Positions 43,650 to 54,148 of a stretch of 64,000 nucleotides of DNA are shown here, piece by piece; the first letter of the stretch is position 1; every line of letters begins with the position of its first letter. A program made the position numbers and the translations under genes. The notes under the pieces were generated by a model, which was not told the DNA's origin, made no database searches, and saw only the letters and a list, made by a program, of their open reading frames with translations. Origin of the DNA: Podarcis raffonei (lineage: Eukaryota; Chordata; Lepidosauria; Squamata; Lacertidae); the NCBI RefSeq assembly GCF_027172205.1, contig NC_070617.1:1247501-1311500 (forward strand), in the 5' to 3' direction.

Positions 43650-45816
43650 GAACCACATTGAGGACAAAGAAAGCCGACTTCATAAAACTTAGGGAAGTGC
43701 TGGGTGAGATCCCATGGACAGTAATACTAAAAGGAAAGGGAGTTCATGATGGCTGGGAGTTTGTTAAGAGGGAGATAGTAAAAGCACAACTTCAGGCAAT
43801 ACCAATGAGACGGAAACATGGAAGGTGCCTAAAGAAGCCAGGGTGGCTATCTAAAGAACTTTTAACTGAGTTAAGATTAAAAAAGGATGTGTACAAAAAA
43901 TGGAAAAGGGGGGAAACCACCAAAGAGGAATTCAAACAAATAGCCAGCACGTGTAGACACAAAGTCAGAAAAGCTAACGCACAGAATGAACTCAGGCTTG
44001 CTAGAGAGGTTAAAAGCAACAAAAAAGGCTTTTATGGGTATGTTCGTAGCAAAAGGAAGAACAAAGAAACAGTGGGGTCACTCAGAGGAGAAGATGGTGA
44101 AATGCAAACAGGGGACACAGAAAGGGCTGAACTCCTCAATGCCTTCTTTGCCTCAGTCTTCTCCGATAAAGAAAACAATGCCCGACCTGAAGAATTTGGA
44201 GCAAATGATTCAGCAGAGGAAACATAGCCCAGAATAACTAAGGAGATAGTACAAGAATACTTGGCTAGTTTAGATGTATTCAAGTCTCCAGGGCCAGATG
44301 AACTGCATCCAAGAGTATTAAAAGAACTGGCAGATGTGATCTCAGAACCACTGGCAGTCATCTTTGAGAATTCCTGGAGAACAGGCGAAGTCCCGGCAGA
44401 CTGGAGGAGGGCAAATGTTGTCCCTATTTTCAAAAAGGGGAAAAGAGAGGACCCAAATAATTACCGCCCAGTCAGTCTGACATCAATACCAGGGAAGATT
44501 CTGGAGCAGATCATTAAGCAAACAGTCTGTGAGCACCTAGAAAGAAATGCTGTGATCACCAATAGTCAGCATGGATTTCTGAAAAATAAGTCATGTCAGA
44601 CTAACCTGATCTCGTTTTTTGACAGAATTACAAGCCTGGTAGATGAAGGGAATGCAGTGGATGTAGCCTACCTTGATTTCAGCAAGGCATTTGACAAGAT
44701 GCCCCATGATATTCTTGTAAAGAAGCTGGTAAAATGCGATCTTGACTATGCTACCACTCAGTGGATTTGTAACTGGCTGACTGACCGAACCCAAAGGGTG
44801 CTCATAATGGTTCCTCTTCATCCTGGAGAAGAGTGACTAGTGGGGTGCCACAGGGTTCTGTCTTGGGCCCGGTCTTATTCAACATCTTTATCAACAACTT
44901 GGATGATGGACTCAAGGGCATCCTGATCACATTTGCAGATGACACCAAACTGGGAGGGGTGGCTAACACCCCAGAGGACAGGATCACACTTCAAGACGAC
45001 CTTGACAAATTAGAGAACTGGGCCAAAACAAACAAGATGAATTTTAACAGGGAGAAATGTAAAGTATTGCACTTGGGCAAAAAAAATGAGAGGCACAAAT
45101 ACAAGATGGGTGACACCTGGCTTGAGAGCACTACATGTGAAAAGGATCTAGGAGTCTTGGTTGACCACAAACTTGACATGAGCCAACAGTGTGACGCGGC
45201 AGCTAAAAAAGCCAATGCAATTCTGGGCTGCATCAATAGGAGTATAGCATCTAGATCAAGGGAAGTAATAGTGCCACTGTATTCTGCTCTGGTCAGACCT
45301 CACCTGGAGTACTGTGTCCAGTTCTGGGCACCACAGTTCAAGAAGGACACTGACAAACTGGTATGTGTCCAGAGGAGGGCAACCAAAATGGTCAAAGGCC
45401 TGGAAACGATGCCTTATGAGGAACAGCTAAGGGAGCTGGGCATGTTTAGCCTGGAGAAGAGGAGGTTAAGGGGTGATATGATAGCCATGTTCAAATATAT
45501 AAAAGGATGTCATATGGAGGAGGGAGAAAGGTTGTTTTCTGCTGCTCCAGAGAAGCGGACATGGAGCAATGGATCCAAACTGCAAGAAAGAAGATTCCAC
45601 CTAAACATTAGGAAGAACTTCCTGACAGTCAGAGCTGTTCGACAGTGGAATTTGCTGCCAAGGAGTGTGGTGGAGTCTCCTTCTTTGGAGGTCTTTAAGC
45701 AGAGGCTTGACAACCATATGTCAGGAGTGCTCTGATGGTGTTTCCTGCTTGGCAGGGGGTTGGACTCGATGGCCCTTGTGGTCTCTTCCAACTCTATGAT
45801 TCTATGATTCTATGAC
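43650..45816 (+). mobile_element. CR1 LINE, 5'-truncated, about 2.2 kb
   Basis: Begins in the linker ahead of the RT ([16 protein letters not shown]), then RT blocks [56 protein letters not shown], catalytic [29 protein letters not shown] and the C-terminal [20 protein letters not shown] to [17 protein letters not shown]. One in-frame stop (44225-44227) and one frameshift near 44815 break it. The 3' end shows GGGGGTTGGACTCGATGGCC and ATTCTATG octamers to 45816. It sits in V2R-E intron 3, in the gene's direction. It is young enough that most of the frame survives. Confidence 0.95.
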
Positions 45817-45982
45817 AATATTTTTCCTCCCAAGATTTCCATGGTTGGTCAGTGTGAGAACATGATGCTAGGCTAGGTGGCCATCCTCTGGTAGATCTGA
45901 GGTTCCACCAAAATACTGATTCATTACCCATATCCTTTAACACCCCTATCTTCTTGTTCTTATATTTCCTTCCAAAATTTAG

Positions 45983-46062
45983 CTCAACCATTTTGTGAGA
46001 AGAACCTCATTTAATAGCAGCTCTGGTGAAACAATTTCCTTCAATAAAAATGGAGAGTTAGA

Positions 46063-46064
<2 letters not shown>
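45983..46064 (+). pseudogene. V2R-E exon 4, left part
   Basis: 82 bases: LNHFVRRTSFNSSSGETISF, then KNGELE, ending in AGAAA where the LINE enters. Confidence 0.93.
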
Positions 46065-46096
<32 letters not shown>

Positions 46097-49000
46097 TTTA
46101 TTTATATCCCGCCCTCCCCAGCCGAAGCTGGGCTCAGGGCGGCTAACAACAATAAAACAATACAAAAGTACAACACAAACAACACTCTAAAATCATTCAT
46201 TATAAAATTAATTAAATTCAAGCCACTGGCCACTATTGGGCCAGAGCTCCGCGAAGATTGCCGAGGGAGGGAGTCAGGCTGTGCCCTGGCCAAAGGCCTG
46301 GCGGAACAGCTCTGTCTTGCAGGCCCTGCGGAAAGATGTCAAGTCCCGCAGGGCCCTAGTCTCTTGTGACAGAGTGTTCCACCAGGTCGGAGCCACAGCC
46401 GAAAAAGCCCTGGCTCTAGTTGAGGCCAGCCTAACTTCTCTGTGGCCTGGGACCTTCAAGATATTTTTATTTGAAGACCGTAAGTTTCTCTGTGGGGCAT
46501 ACCAGGAGAGGCGGTCCCGTAGGTACGAGGGTCCAAGGCCGTATAGGGCTTTAAAGGTTAAAACCAGCACCTTAAACCTGATCCTGTACTCCACCGGGAG
46601 CCAGTGCAGTTGATATAGCACCGGATGAATGTGATCTCGCAGCGAAGACCCCGTAAGGAGTCTCGCTGCAGCATTCTGCACCCGCTGGAGTTTCTGGGTC
46701 AGTCTTAAGGGCAGCCCCACGTAGAGCGAGTTACAATAATCCAGTCTGGAGGTGACCGTCGCGTGGATCACAGTGGCTAGGTCAGGGCGAGAGAGGTAAG
46801 GAGCCAACTGCTTAGCTTGGCGGAGATGGAAAAATGCCGCCTTTGTTATAGCTGCAATCTGCGCCTCCATGGAAAGGGAGGTGTCGAAGATTACACCCAA
46901 ACTCTTAACGGACGGTGCTGGCACTAACTGCGCCCCCGCAAGAGATGGGAGTTGCCCCCCCAATCCCATATCGTCCCGTCCCAGCCACAGGACCTCTGTC
47001 TTCGAAGGATTTAGCTTCAACCGGCTCCCACGTAACCATCCAGCCACAGCTTCCAGACATCTGGTCAGTGTGTCTGGGGCCGAGTCAGGATGGCCATCCA
47101 TCAACAGATAGAGTTGGGTGTCATCGGCATACTGATGGCAACCCAGCCCAAAACTCCGGACAAGCTGGGCGAGGGGGCGCATAAAGATGTTGAAAAGCAT
47201 TGGGGAGAGTATCGCACCCTGAGGTACTCCACACACCAAGGAGTGGCGCGATGACAATTCCCCCCCAAGCGCCACCCTCTGTCCCCGACCAGAGAGAAAC
47301 GAGCGCAGCCATTGAAGGACTGTGCCCTGGATCCCCACGTCGGCAAGGCGGTGGTCCATAAGTTCATGATCGACCATGTCGAAAGCTGCTGACAGATCTA
47401 GAAGAATCAGCAGCCCCGACCCGCCTCGATCCAGCTGTCTACGAAGATCATCTGTTAGGGCAACCAGAGCTGTCTCGGTCCCATGACCAGCGCGGAAGCC
47501 AGACTGGAATGGATCCAGAGCCGATGTTTCATCCAGAAACCCACCAAGCTGTTCAGCAACCGCTCTCTCAATCACCTTACCCAGGAACGGAAGATTCGAA
47601 ACCGGGCGGTAATTGGATAGATCTAAAGGATCTAATGATGTTTTCTTTAAGAGCGGGCGCACCACTGCCTCCTTCAGTTCCCCTGGGAATGTCCCCGTGC
47701 CAAGGGACAAATTGATGATATCCCCCAGGAGGGCCCGCACCTCGTCTGGACACGCTCTAATCAGCCAAGACGGGCACGGGTCGAGAGGACAGGTGGTGGG
47801 CTTTCCAGCTCGGAGGAGTCTGTCCACATCGGCTGGGGATATCCGGTCAAAGTGGTCCAATACTGGACCCGAGGACAGTCGAGGGGCCTCCAGTTCCTTT
47901 ATTGTATCCAAATTGGCAGGGAGGTCATGGCGGAGCAACAAGACCTTCTCCGCAAAAAAGCTCGCAAATGCCTCACAGCCGTGTGTCAAATTGTTATTTA
48001 AATTTGGCTGTCCTTCAAGGGACGTTAAAGACCTGATTATACTAAATAATTGCGCCGGGCGAGAGCTAGCGGATGCAATGGAGGCCGAGAAGTAAGACTT
48101 CTTAGCAGCCTTCACCGCCATCTCGTAGGTTTTCATAAAAGCCCTATAAGATGTTCTTGAGGCTCCGTCACGGGCACCCCGCCATACTCGCTCTAGCCGT
48201 CTGAGGTCCCGCTTCATTTTCCGGAGCTCCTCGGTAAACCAGGGAGCCCGGTTTCTGCGGGGTCGCAGAGGGCGCTTCGGTGCGATCTCATCGATGGCTG
48301 CCAGGAGCTGGATATTCCAGCCCTCAACAAGCTCAGTCAATGAGTCGCCAGGGGGAGCAAGGTCCCGCAAGGCTTGGCGGAATCTATCAGGGTCCATCAG
48401 CCTCTGCGGGCGAGCCCAAATCGGCTCGGCACCTAAGCAGGGTGGGGGTGGAAAGTCAATCCTGGCTTTCAGAGCGTAGTGATCAGACCATGGCACCTTC
48501 ATCGAAGGAGACATGATCACATCTATACCTACACCAAAGATCAAATCCAGCGTGTGGCCTGCTTGATGTGTGGGGCCCGAAACAAACTGGGAGAGCCCTA
48601 GTGTCGCCATGGAAGACACCAGGTCCAGAGCCTGTGAGGAGGGAGTGGCATCAGCATGGATGTTGAAGTCCCCCAATACCAATAGGTTAGGGAACTCCAA
48701 GGCCCAGCCGGCCACCGCCTCCAATAGGCCTGACAGGGTGGCTGCTGGTGCGCTAGGTGGCCGGTACACCAGCCAGACAGCCAAGCTCTCCTCGGAGCCC
48801 CACACTAGGCCAACACATTCAATGCCGGGGATCGATGGTGATGGTAGAGCCCTGAAAGAACAATCTTCCCGGATTAATAATGCCACCCCTCCCCCCCGGC
48901 CCACAGTCCGTGACTGGTGGAGGACGGAGAAACCCGGGGGCGCCATCTCTCTTAAGGTAACTGTTGCCCCTTCGCGCACCCAGGTCTCCGTCACACAAGC

Positions 49001-49244
49001 CAGGTCGACCCCCTGCGAGATAAAGAAATCTCGCAGGGTGGCGGTTTTGTTGCCTATAGACCTGGCATTGCACAGCACCAGTGACGGAGGTGAGTAGTCC
49101 TTGCTCGCCCTACCCTCGTCCCTCGGGATGAGGCGCAGATTGGAAGGGGTACGAGCATATCCATATCTCGATCCCCTTCGCCTATAACATCTGCCCCCAC
49201 CGCCATACCTCCCTCGCCCCTCCACGGTAGCAATCCCAAGCCCA
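46065..49244 (-). mobile_element. L2-like LINE with a long open frame, inside V2R-E exon 4
   Basis: One uninterrupted minus-strand frame of about 983 codons from 49225 to a TGA at 46274-46276. It holds an apurinic-type endonuclease (start SLVLCNARSIGNK, GDFNIHAD near residue 184, SDH near 245) and a reverse transcriptase (LLDLSAAFDMVDH near 607, GVPQGAILSPMLFNIF, catalytic YADD near 699, then the C-terminal [14 protein letters not shown] and [15 protein letters not shown]). The frame's first listed codon is GTG, and it stays open to the insertion edge without an ATG, so a short piece of the 5' end is probably missing. The N-terminus is Gly/Arg/Tyr-rich (GRGRYGGGGRCYRRRGSRYG). The 3' UTR ends in an AAT microsatellite (46065-46094). 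Target duplication AGAAA (46060-46064, 49245-49249). Confidence 0.95.
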
Positions 49245-49249
49245 AGAAA

Positions 49250-49395
49250 CAGGATTTGATATCATCAATTGGGTAACATTCCCAAACCAGTCCTTTCTGA
49301 GAGCCAGAGTTGGAAAGATAGACCCCATGGCACCACGGGAAGAAACATTCACCATTTCTGTGAATGCTATTGTGTGGCCCAAGAGCTTTAATCAG
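49250..49395 (+). pseudogene. V2R-E exon 4, right part
   Basis: 146 bases: [20 protein letters not shown] to WPKSFNQ at donor GTAAAG. With the left part this makes 228 bases, the family length. Confidence 0.93.
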
Positions 49396-49525
49396 GTAAA
49401 GGCCATTCAGGTTGTGCTATAGTCAAGCATTCTGTGGTTCACAGGTCGCTCTGGGAACCTTTGATTGAATTTTTTTGGTCAAATGTTTTCAACAAGCTTG
49501 TCAAGCAGGTAGAAATTGATGAAAG

Positions 49526-49557
49526 AAAGAAAGAAAAGAAAGGGAGGGAGGGGGGGA
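49526..49557. repeat. Purine simple repeat (GAAA/GGGA)
   Basis: GAAAGAAAGAAAGAAAAGAAAGGGAGGG-type purine run in V2R-E intron 4. Confidence 0.7.
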
Positions 49558-49787
49558 CAAGAAGTCTATTAGAGCACCCTTTGCAAATGTAAGTTTGGAT
49601 GAACTGGGTTCTGCAAATGTTCATAGACAAGTGATCATTTATCTGATTCAGGTATAATCCAGTAGGCGCAGAAAAGGGAGTCTTGCTCCAGATTGCAAAA
49701 TGAAACAAAATCCTCCTTGATTTCCAATAACCCTTGAGGTACAAACTTGCAGAAATTAAAACATTCTTTTCTTTCATGTATGGACAG

Positions 49788-49914
49788 GCACAGCCCCTTT
49801 CTGTGTGCAATGACAATTGTCACCCAGGGTATCAGAAGGCCAAGAAGGAAGGGAAGCCATTTTGCTGCTATGATTGCATTCCATGTCCGGAAGGGAAGAT
49901 CTCAAACCAGAAGG
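49788..49914 (+). pseudogene. V2R-E exon 5 (cysteine-rich NCD3G)
   Basis: 127 bp, open: [34 protein letters not shown]. Acceptor ATGGACAG, donor GTAAGA. Confidence 0.9.
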
Positions 49915-51416
49915 GTAAGAAATATTGTGCACACAGTTTATCAGGGATATTGACATCAGGATATAGAGAGAGTCATTTCCCTTGTGTCAAAAGAGTGGTT
50001 CACAATTCTACAATGGTGGTAGCTGCTGATATGAATGAAGATGCAATCTGATAAACTGACATGTAGTCAGCATAACCCAGTCCAAGAAGCCAAACCCTCC
50101 CTGATGACGCCACCTGCACAGCCAGTGGTTTACCTCCAGTATTTTCCTCTCTCTTCCTGGGACACGACCTTCAACAGGAAGGAGTTATGAAAAGACCACC
50201 TGTGCCTCAAGGCTCTTTAGTTTTCTGCCCTGAGTCGCACAGCCCCTTGCTATACATTGAAGGTTGTTGTGGCAGTATTGTGAGTTCCCAGATGGATCAG
50301 AAGGAAAGGGTTGTGGTGAGTGGGCTTTACAAGACTTGGCAATTTCTCTGCCACATCCTGAATCTTTGCACCTGGAAGACATCACACATGATACATAAAT
50401 TCCATTCATGAATTGTAAAACATCTTAAAGCAATCTAACAATAAAATATCAACAATGGAATGTCGCAGTTTTCAAAAGGTCATGTCAAAGTGACACATAC
50501 CAAACTCATTCATTTGTTTTAAAGACTTATGCCCCACCTTTCAGTCTATTGCCTCTTGAGGTGAACTGCAAAAGAACAGGAAGCAACATGTACTCATCCC
50601 AGACCCAGCTGTTGGGATATAGTTCCATTCTACCTTAAAAGCAACAGGCATGACTGTTGTGTGTCACATGCCTGTTTGCATTTCCAGCACAGTCTGCTGG
50701 GAACTTCTGTTTGTATATTGCTTTTGCTTTGCTGCTATTTTGCTGGAGACGAAGGGATGCAGACATGTTTTCCTTGGTTCCTGAACTATGCTGAAAAAAC
50801 ACCTGTAAATAATGCTTACACATGTCTCTGTCCGCCACTTCTGTTGTGAGGATTTATTCACTCTGCTGATAAGAGTGTGCACAGCTTCTGAATGTTTCAG
50901 AGGCTCCTGTCGCTGACTGATGCTGTTTTGGGAACTGGAGTTCTTCCGGCTGCTGGCCGGTGGCTGGAGCCAGCTGGGGGCCTGCCAAATTCCTCCATCT
51001 CCCCAGCAGCATCCCAGCACCAGCAGCTCAAAATCTTCTGTGTGATTTAGTGGGCCAAAGTGTGCTTTCTTGCAGCTCTGCAGTACAAAAGAAATTGACA
51101 ATTGGTGCTGTCAACTGCCTTTGTACAGTAGGTGCAGAATGTTCTTGCTGACAGGGAAAGGGTTAACAGTGGTCCCTGCAGCTGATCCTTCAGCAGTCAG
51201 TGGAAATGGAAAGGCTGCCCTTCTTCAGACCAAGAGGAGAAGTAGTAAGGAAAGACATATTCATTGACAAAACAGCATCCAGTGCTGCTGGGTTGCTCAT
51301 CTGTGAGAACAACATCTTTCAAATATTTATATTTCCATTTTTAACCTGACAGCATTCATCCAGGTCTTTCTCATATTTAGATTTGATTATTTCAGACCTG
51401 ATGTTTTGTTTTCCAG
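49915..51416. other. V2R-E intron 5
   Basis: About 1.5 kb without a recognised repeat or gene. Confidence 0.45.
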
Positions 51417-52318
51417 ACACGGAGAACTGTTTCCAGTGTCCAGAAGATCAGTTTCCAAATGACGACCAGGATTCATGTAATCCAAAATACATAACCTTCC
51501 TGACGTATGAAGAACCTTTGGGAATCACTTTGACCAGTTCTGCTCTTTCCTTGTCTTTCATCACAGCTTTGGTGCTGGGAATCTTCATTATGCACAGGGA
51601 CACTCCCATAGTCAAAGCCAACAACCGCAGCCTCACCTATGTTCTCCTTCTCTCCCTCCTTCTCTCCTTTCTTTGTGTTTTGCTATTCATTGGCCAGCCT
51701 GAAAGTCTCACCTGTCTTCTTCAACAAACCACATTTGGCATAATCTTTTCAGTGGCAATTTCTTGTGTGTTGGCCAAAACCATCATTGTAGTTCTGGCTT
51801 TCATGGCCACCAAACCAGGGAGCAGGATGAGGATGTGGGCAGGAAGAAGACTGTCCATTTCCATTGTTCTTTCCTGCTCCCTTACACAAGTCGCCATTTG
51901 CATTGTGTGGCTGGCAATATCTCCTCCGTTCCCAGATTTAGACATGCATTTAGTGACCAAAGAGATTGTATTGCAATGTAATGAAGGATCACCCTTCATG
52001 TTCTATTGTGCTCTGGGCTTTATGGGCTTCCTGGCCATGTTCAGCTTCATCATGGCATTCCTAGCCCGGAAGTTGCCTGACAGTTTCAATGAAGCCAAGT
52101 TCATCACCTTCAGCATGTTGTTCTTTTGTAGCGTTTGGCTTTCCTTTGTCCCAACGTACTTGAGCACCAAAGGAAAATACATGGTGGCTGTCAAGATCTT
52201 CTCCATCTTGGCCTCCAGCTTTGGGATACTTGGCTGCATATTTTCCCCAAAATGTTATATTATTATTCTGAGGCCTGAGTTGAATAACAAGGAGCAGTTA
52301 AGAAGAAGGAATCATTGA
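51417..52318 (+). pseudogene. V2R-E exon 6 (seven membrane segments)
   Basis: 902 bp to TGA at 52316-52318, fully open. [68 protein letters not shown]. Confidence 0.92.
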
Positions 52319-52451
52319 AGCCACTAAAATTCTATGACTTTAGAAAAGCCATGAGTAAACTTTTGTACTTGGTTCATTTTGAGATGTCTTCCTGTTTTCT
52401 TTGTTGTAAGACACTTGGAGCCTGATTGTTTTTGTAGAAGAGTAGAGTACA

Positions 52452-52457
52452 AATAAA
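52452..52457 (+). terminator. Candidate poly(A) signal of V2R-E
   Basis: AATAAA 134 bp after the exon 6 stop. Plausible; use not shown. Confidence 0.4.
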
Positions 52458-52550
52458 ATTATGACTGACTGAATGATCATACTTTCTACAAGTCTTCCCA
52501 AGACAGAAGTTATGGTAACCAGTCTATAATTTTCAGGACCTTAAGGCCTG

Positions 52551-52552
<2 letters not shown>

Positions 52553-52591
<39 letters not shown>

Positions 52592-52985
52592 CTTTTATTT
52601 ATATCTTGCCCTCCCCGGCCAAAGTCGGGCTCAGGGCAGCTAACATCAGATATATAACATAAGTATAAAATCAAACAATAATTAAATTACCTCCTAAAAA
52701 CAGGTCAAAATCAAATTAAAGTCTAATTAGATGGCTTTCCGCAGGGTTAGGGTTGGGAACAGTAAATGTTCATCAGGCCCAGCTGCTTACGTTGATCTTA
52801 TATGGGCCAGTGAGAATACTGGGAGGCCTCTTTCATATTAGTTCTTATACAAAAAGAAAAGGGGAGACAGGCTGAGCCCTGACCAAAGACCTGGCGGAAC
52901 AGCTCCATCTTGCAGGTCCTGCAGAAAGATGTCAAATCCTGCAGGGCCCTAGTCTCTTGTGACAGAGCGTTCCACCAGACCGGGG
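52553..52985 (-). mobile_element. L2-like LINE 3' end with AAC tail
   Basis: An AAC microsatellite (52553-52591) precedes the minus-strand 3' UTR (GCCCTGAGCCCGACTTTGGC) and the last codons of the RT frame (FCRTCKMELFRQVFGQGSA, RALQDLTSF, VWWNALSQE). Related to the 46 kb LINE but with AAC in place of AAT. Confidence 0.85.
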
Positions 52986-53843
52986 TTGAAGAAGTCAAAC
53001 TCTTCTTAAGTAAGCTTGGAAGTTTCTACAGTGTATCACTGGGCAGACAATGAATAGTCTCTGGCAGACCTTATAAGGTGGGCAACCTCTGGCATGGGAA
53101 GAGGTGGAGAGTCTGCTGGGTTGCTGAGTTGATCCTTGCTCTCTAGGTGCCTCATTACAAATGAACAGAAGTCAGGACTGCAGAGAATACAAACTTAGGG
53201 CTGGTTCTCAAGGATATTAAACCCTCCACACACAATATTTTTTCAAGGGGGTTTCAAACATCATATTATTAATAGGGAATCTTTTGAAACTTTTCTGCTA
53301 CTTTTGAACTCTGGAAAATACCCACAAAATACTCTCATTCTCACCTTTCATATAGACCTCTGAGACCTGTACAGAGCAAGCAGCCCAACTGCACTTTCAA
53401 GTATAATGCACCTAGCATGTTATTTGCTTAATGGTCCCTGTTTGTGCAAAGTTGAGAATATAAACATCATCTGCCCCTAACTACTATAGTTACAGCCATC
53501 TAGTTTCTTGCTACAAATTGCATCATCTGGGCCCATTAATTTCCATAACACAACTAGGTGATGACATAAACTGGATGATTGCAGCAGTCACATCTAAGTG
53601 CCTGTAAACCATAATAATGTGATCATCGGCCCTGTAATTATTAACATAAGAACAGAAGACACTTCTCCCCATACAAAGGGACTATGAGCTGCATTATTAT
53701 TAATGAAAATAGGAAGATCCTACTAATATCCCTTGCACAATTCCAAGGTATAGCAAGATAGCCAGCGCTTGGTCAGTCTGATAACAGAGACTTTATCCTG
53801 CACCATCTGAGCCACAAATCAGCCCCTAGTGTCTCCTTAAGTC

Positions 53844-54148
53844 ATGCTGCGCAGGCTGCAGTACAGGACTCAGCAAAGGATAATGTGGAGGTGGGAGAAT
53901 TTATGTACAAGAAGAATTATTTCATGCAAGATGGTTGGATTTGTACTATGGCTACCAGTGCTTTTGCCTCAGGTGACATGCAAGATTCCTAATATTGAAT
54001 GCAGCATCAGTAATCCCCTTCCTATTCTTCACAAGTACTACCAGCCAGGAGACCTCATCATTGCTGGTATTATGTCTCAGATCTACATATTCTTCAACTC
54101 AATAGACTTCAGAAAATGTCCTTCTAGTGACCTCTTTGACGACATTGT
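53844..54148 (+). CDS. V2R-F exon 1
   Basis: 305 bp from the first ATG; hydrophobic [17 protein letters not shown], then [20 protein letters not shown]. The start at 53883 aligns better with V2R-D and E. Donor GTAAGA, phase 2. Confidence 0.85.

Larger units (their letters stand above)
38053..52318 (+). pseudogene. V2R-E: vomeronasal type-2 receptor, broken by frameshift and LINE
   Basis: All six exons are present and in order: 38053-38312, 39638-39929, 41818-42677, 45983-46064 plus 49250-49395 (exon 4 in two parts), 49788-49914 and 51417-52318. Two lesions are visible. Exon 3 is 860 bp in place of 861: RWTW of the family becomes R then TGA at 41938-41940, and the frame resumes as TWVGV, so one base is missing. 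Exon 4 is split by a 3,180-bp L2-like LINE in the opposite direction, flanked by AGAAA on both sides. The other exons are open with normal splice sites, and exon 6 is a clean 902 bp. Loss of function therefore looks recent. An assembly error could explain the single base, but not the LINE. In exon 6, second-loop RMRMWAGRR departs from the family RMRKWVGKR. Confidence 0.92.
52319..53843. other. Spacer between V2R-E and V2R-F
   Basis: V2R-E 3' flank, an L2-like LINE end (52553-52985), and about 860 bp of unassigned sequence upstream of V2R-F. No promoter motif can be assigned. Confidence 0.5.

Noticed and set aside
46869-49097. Several plus-strand open frames of 60-175 codons
   Set aside because: They lie antisense to the long LINE frame and show no family features; the minus frame has clear endonuclease and RT motifs.
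49223-49225. Start codon of the L2-like LINE frame
   Set aside because: The codon is GTG and the frame is open beyond it to the insertion edge, so no genuine start can be fixed here.
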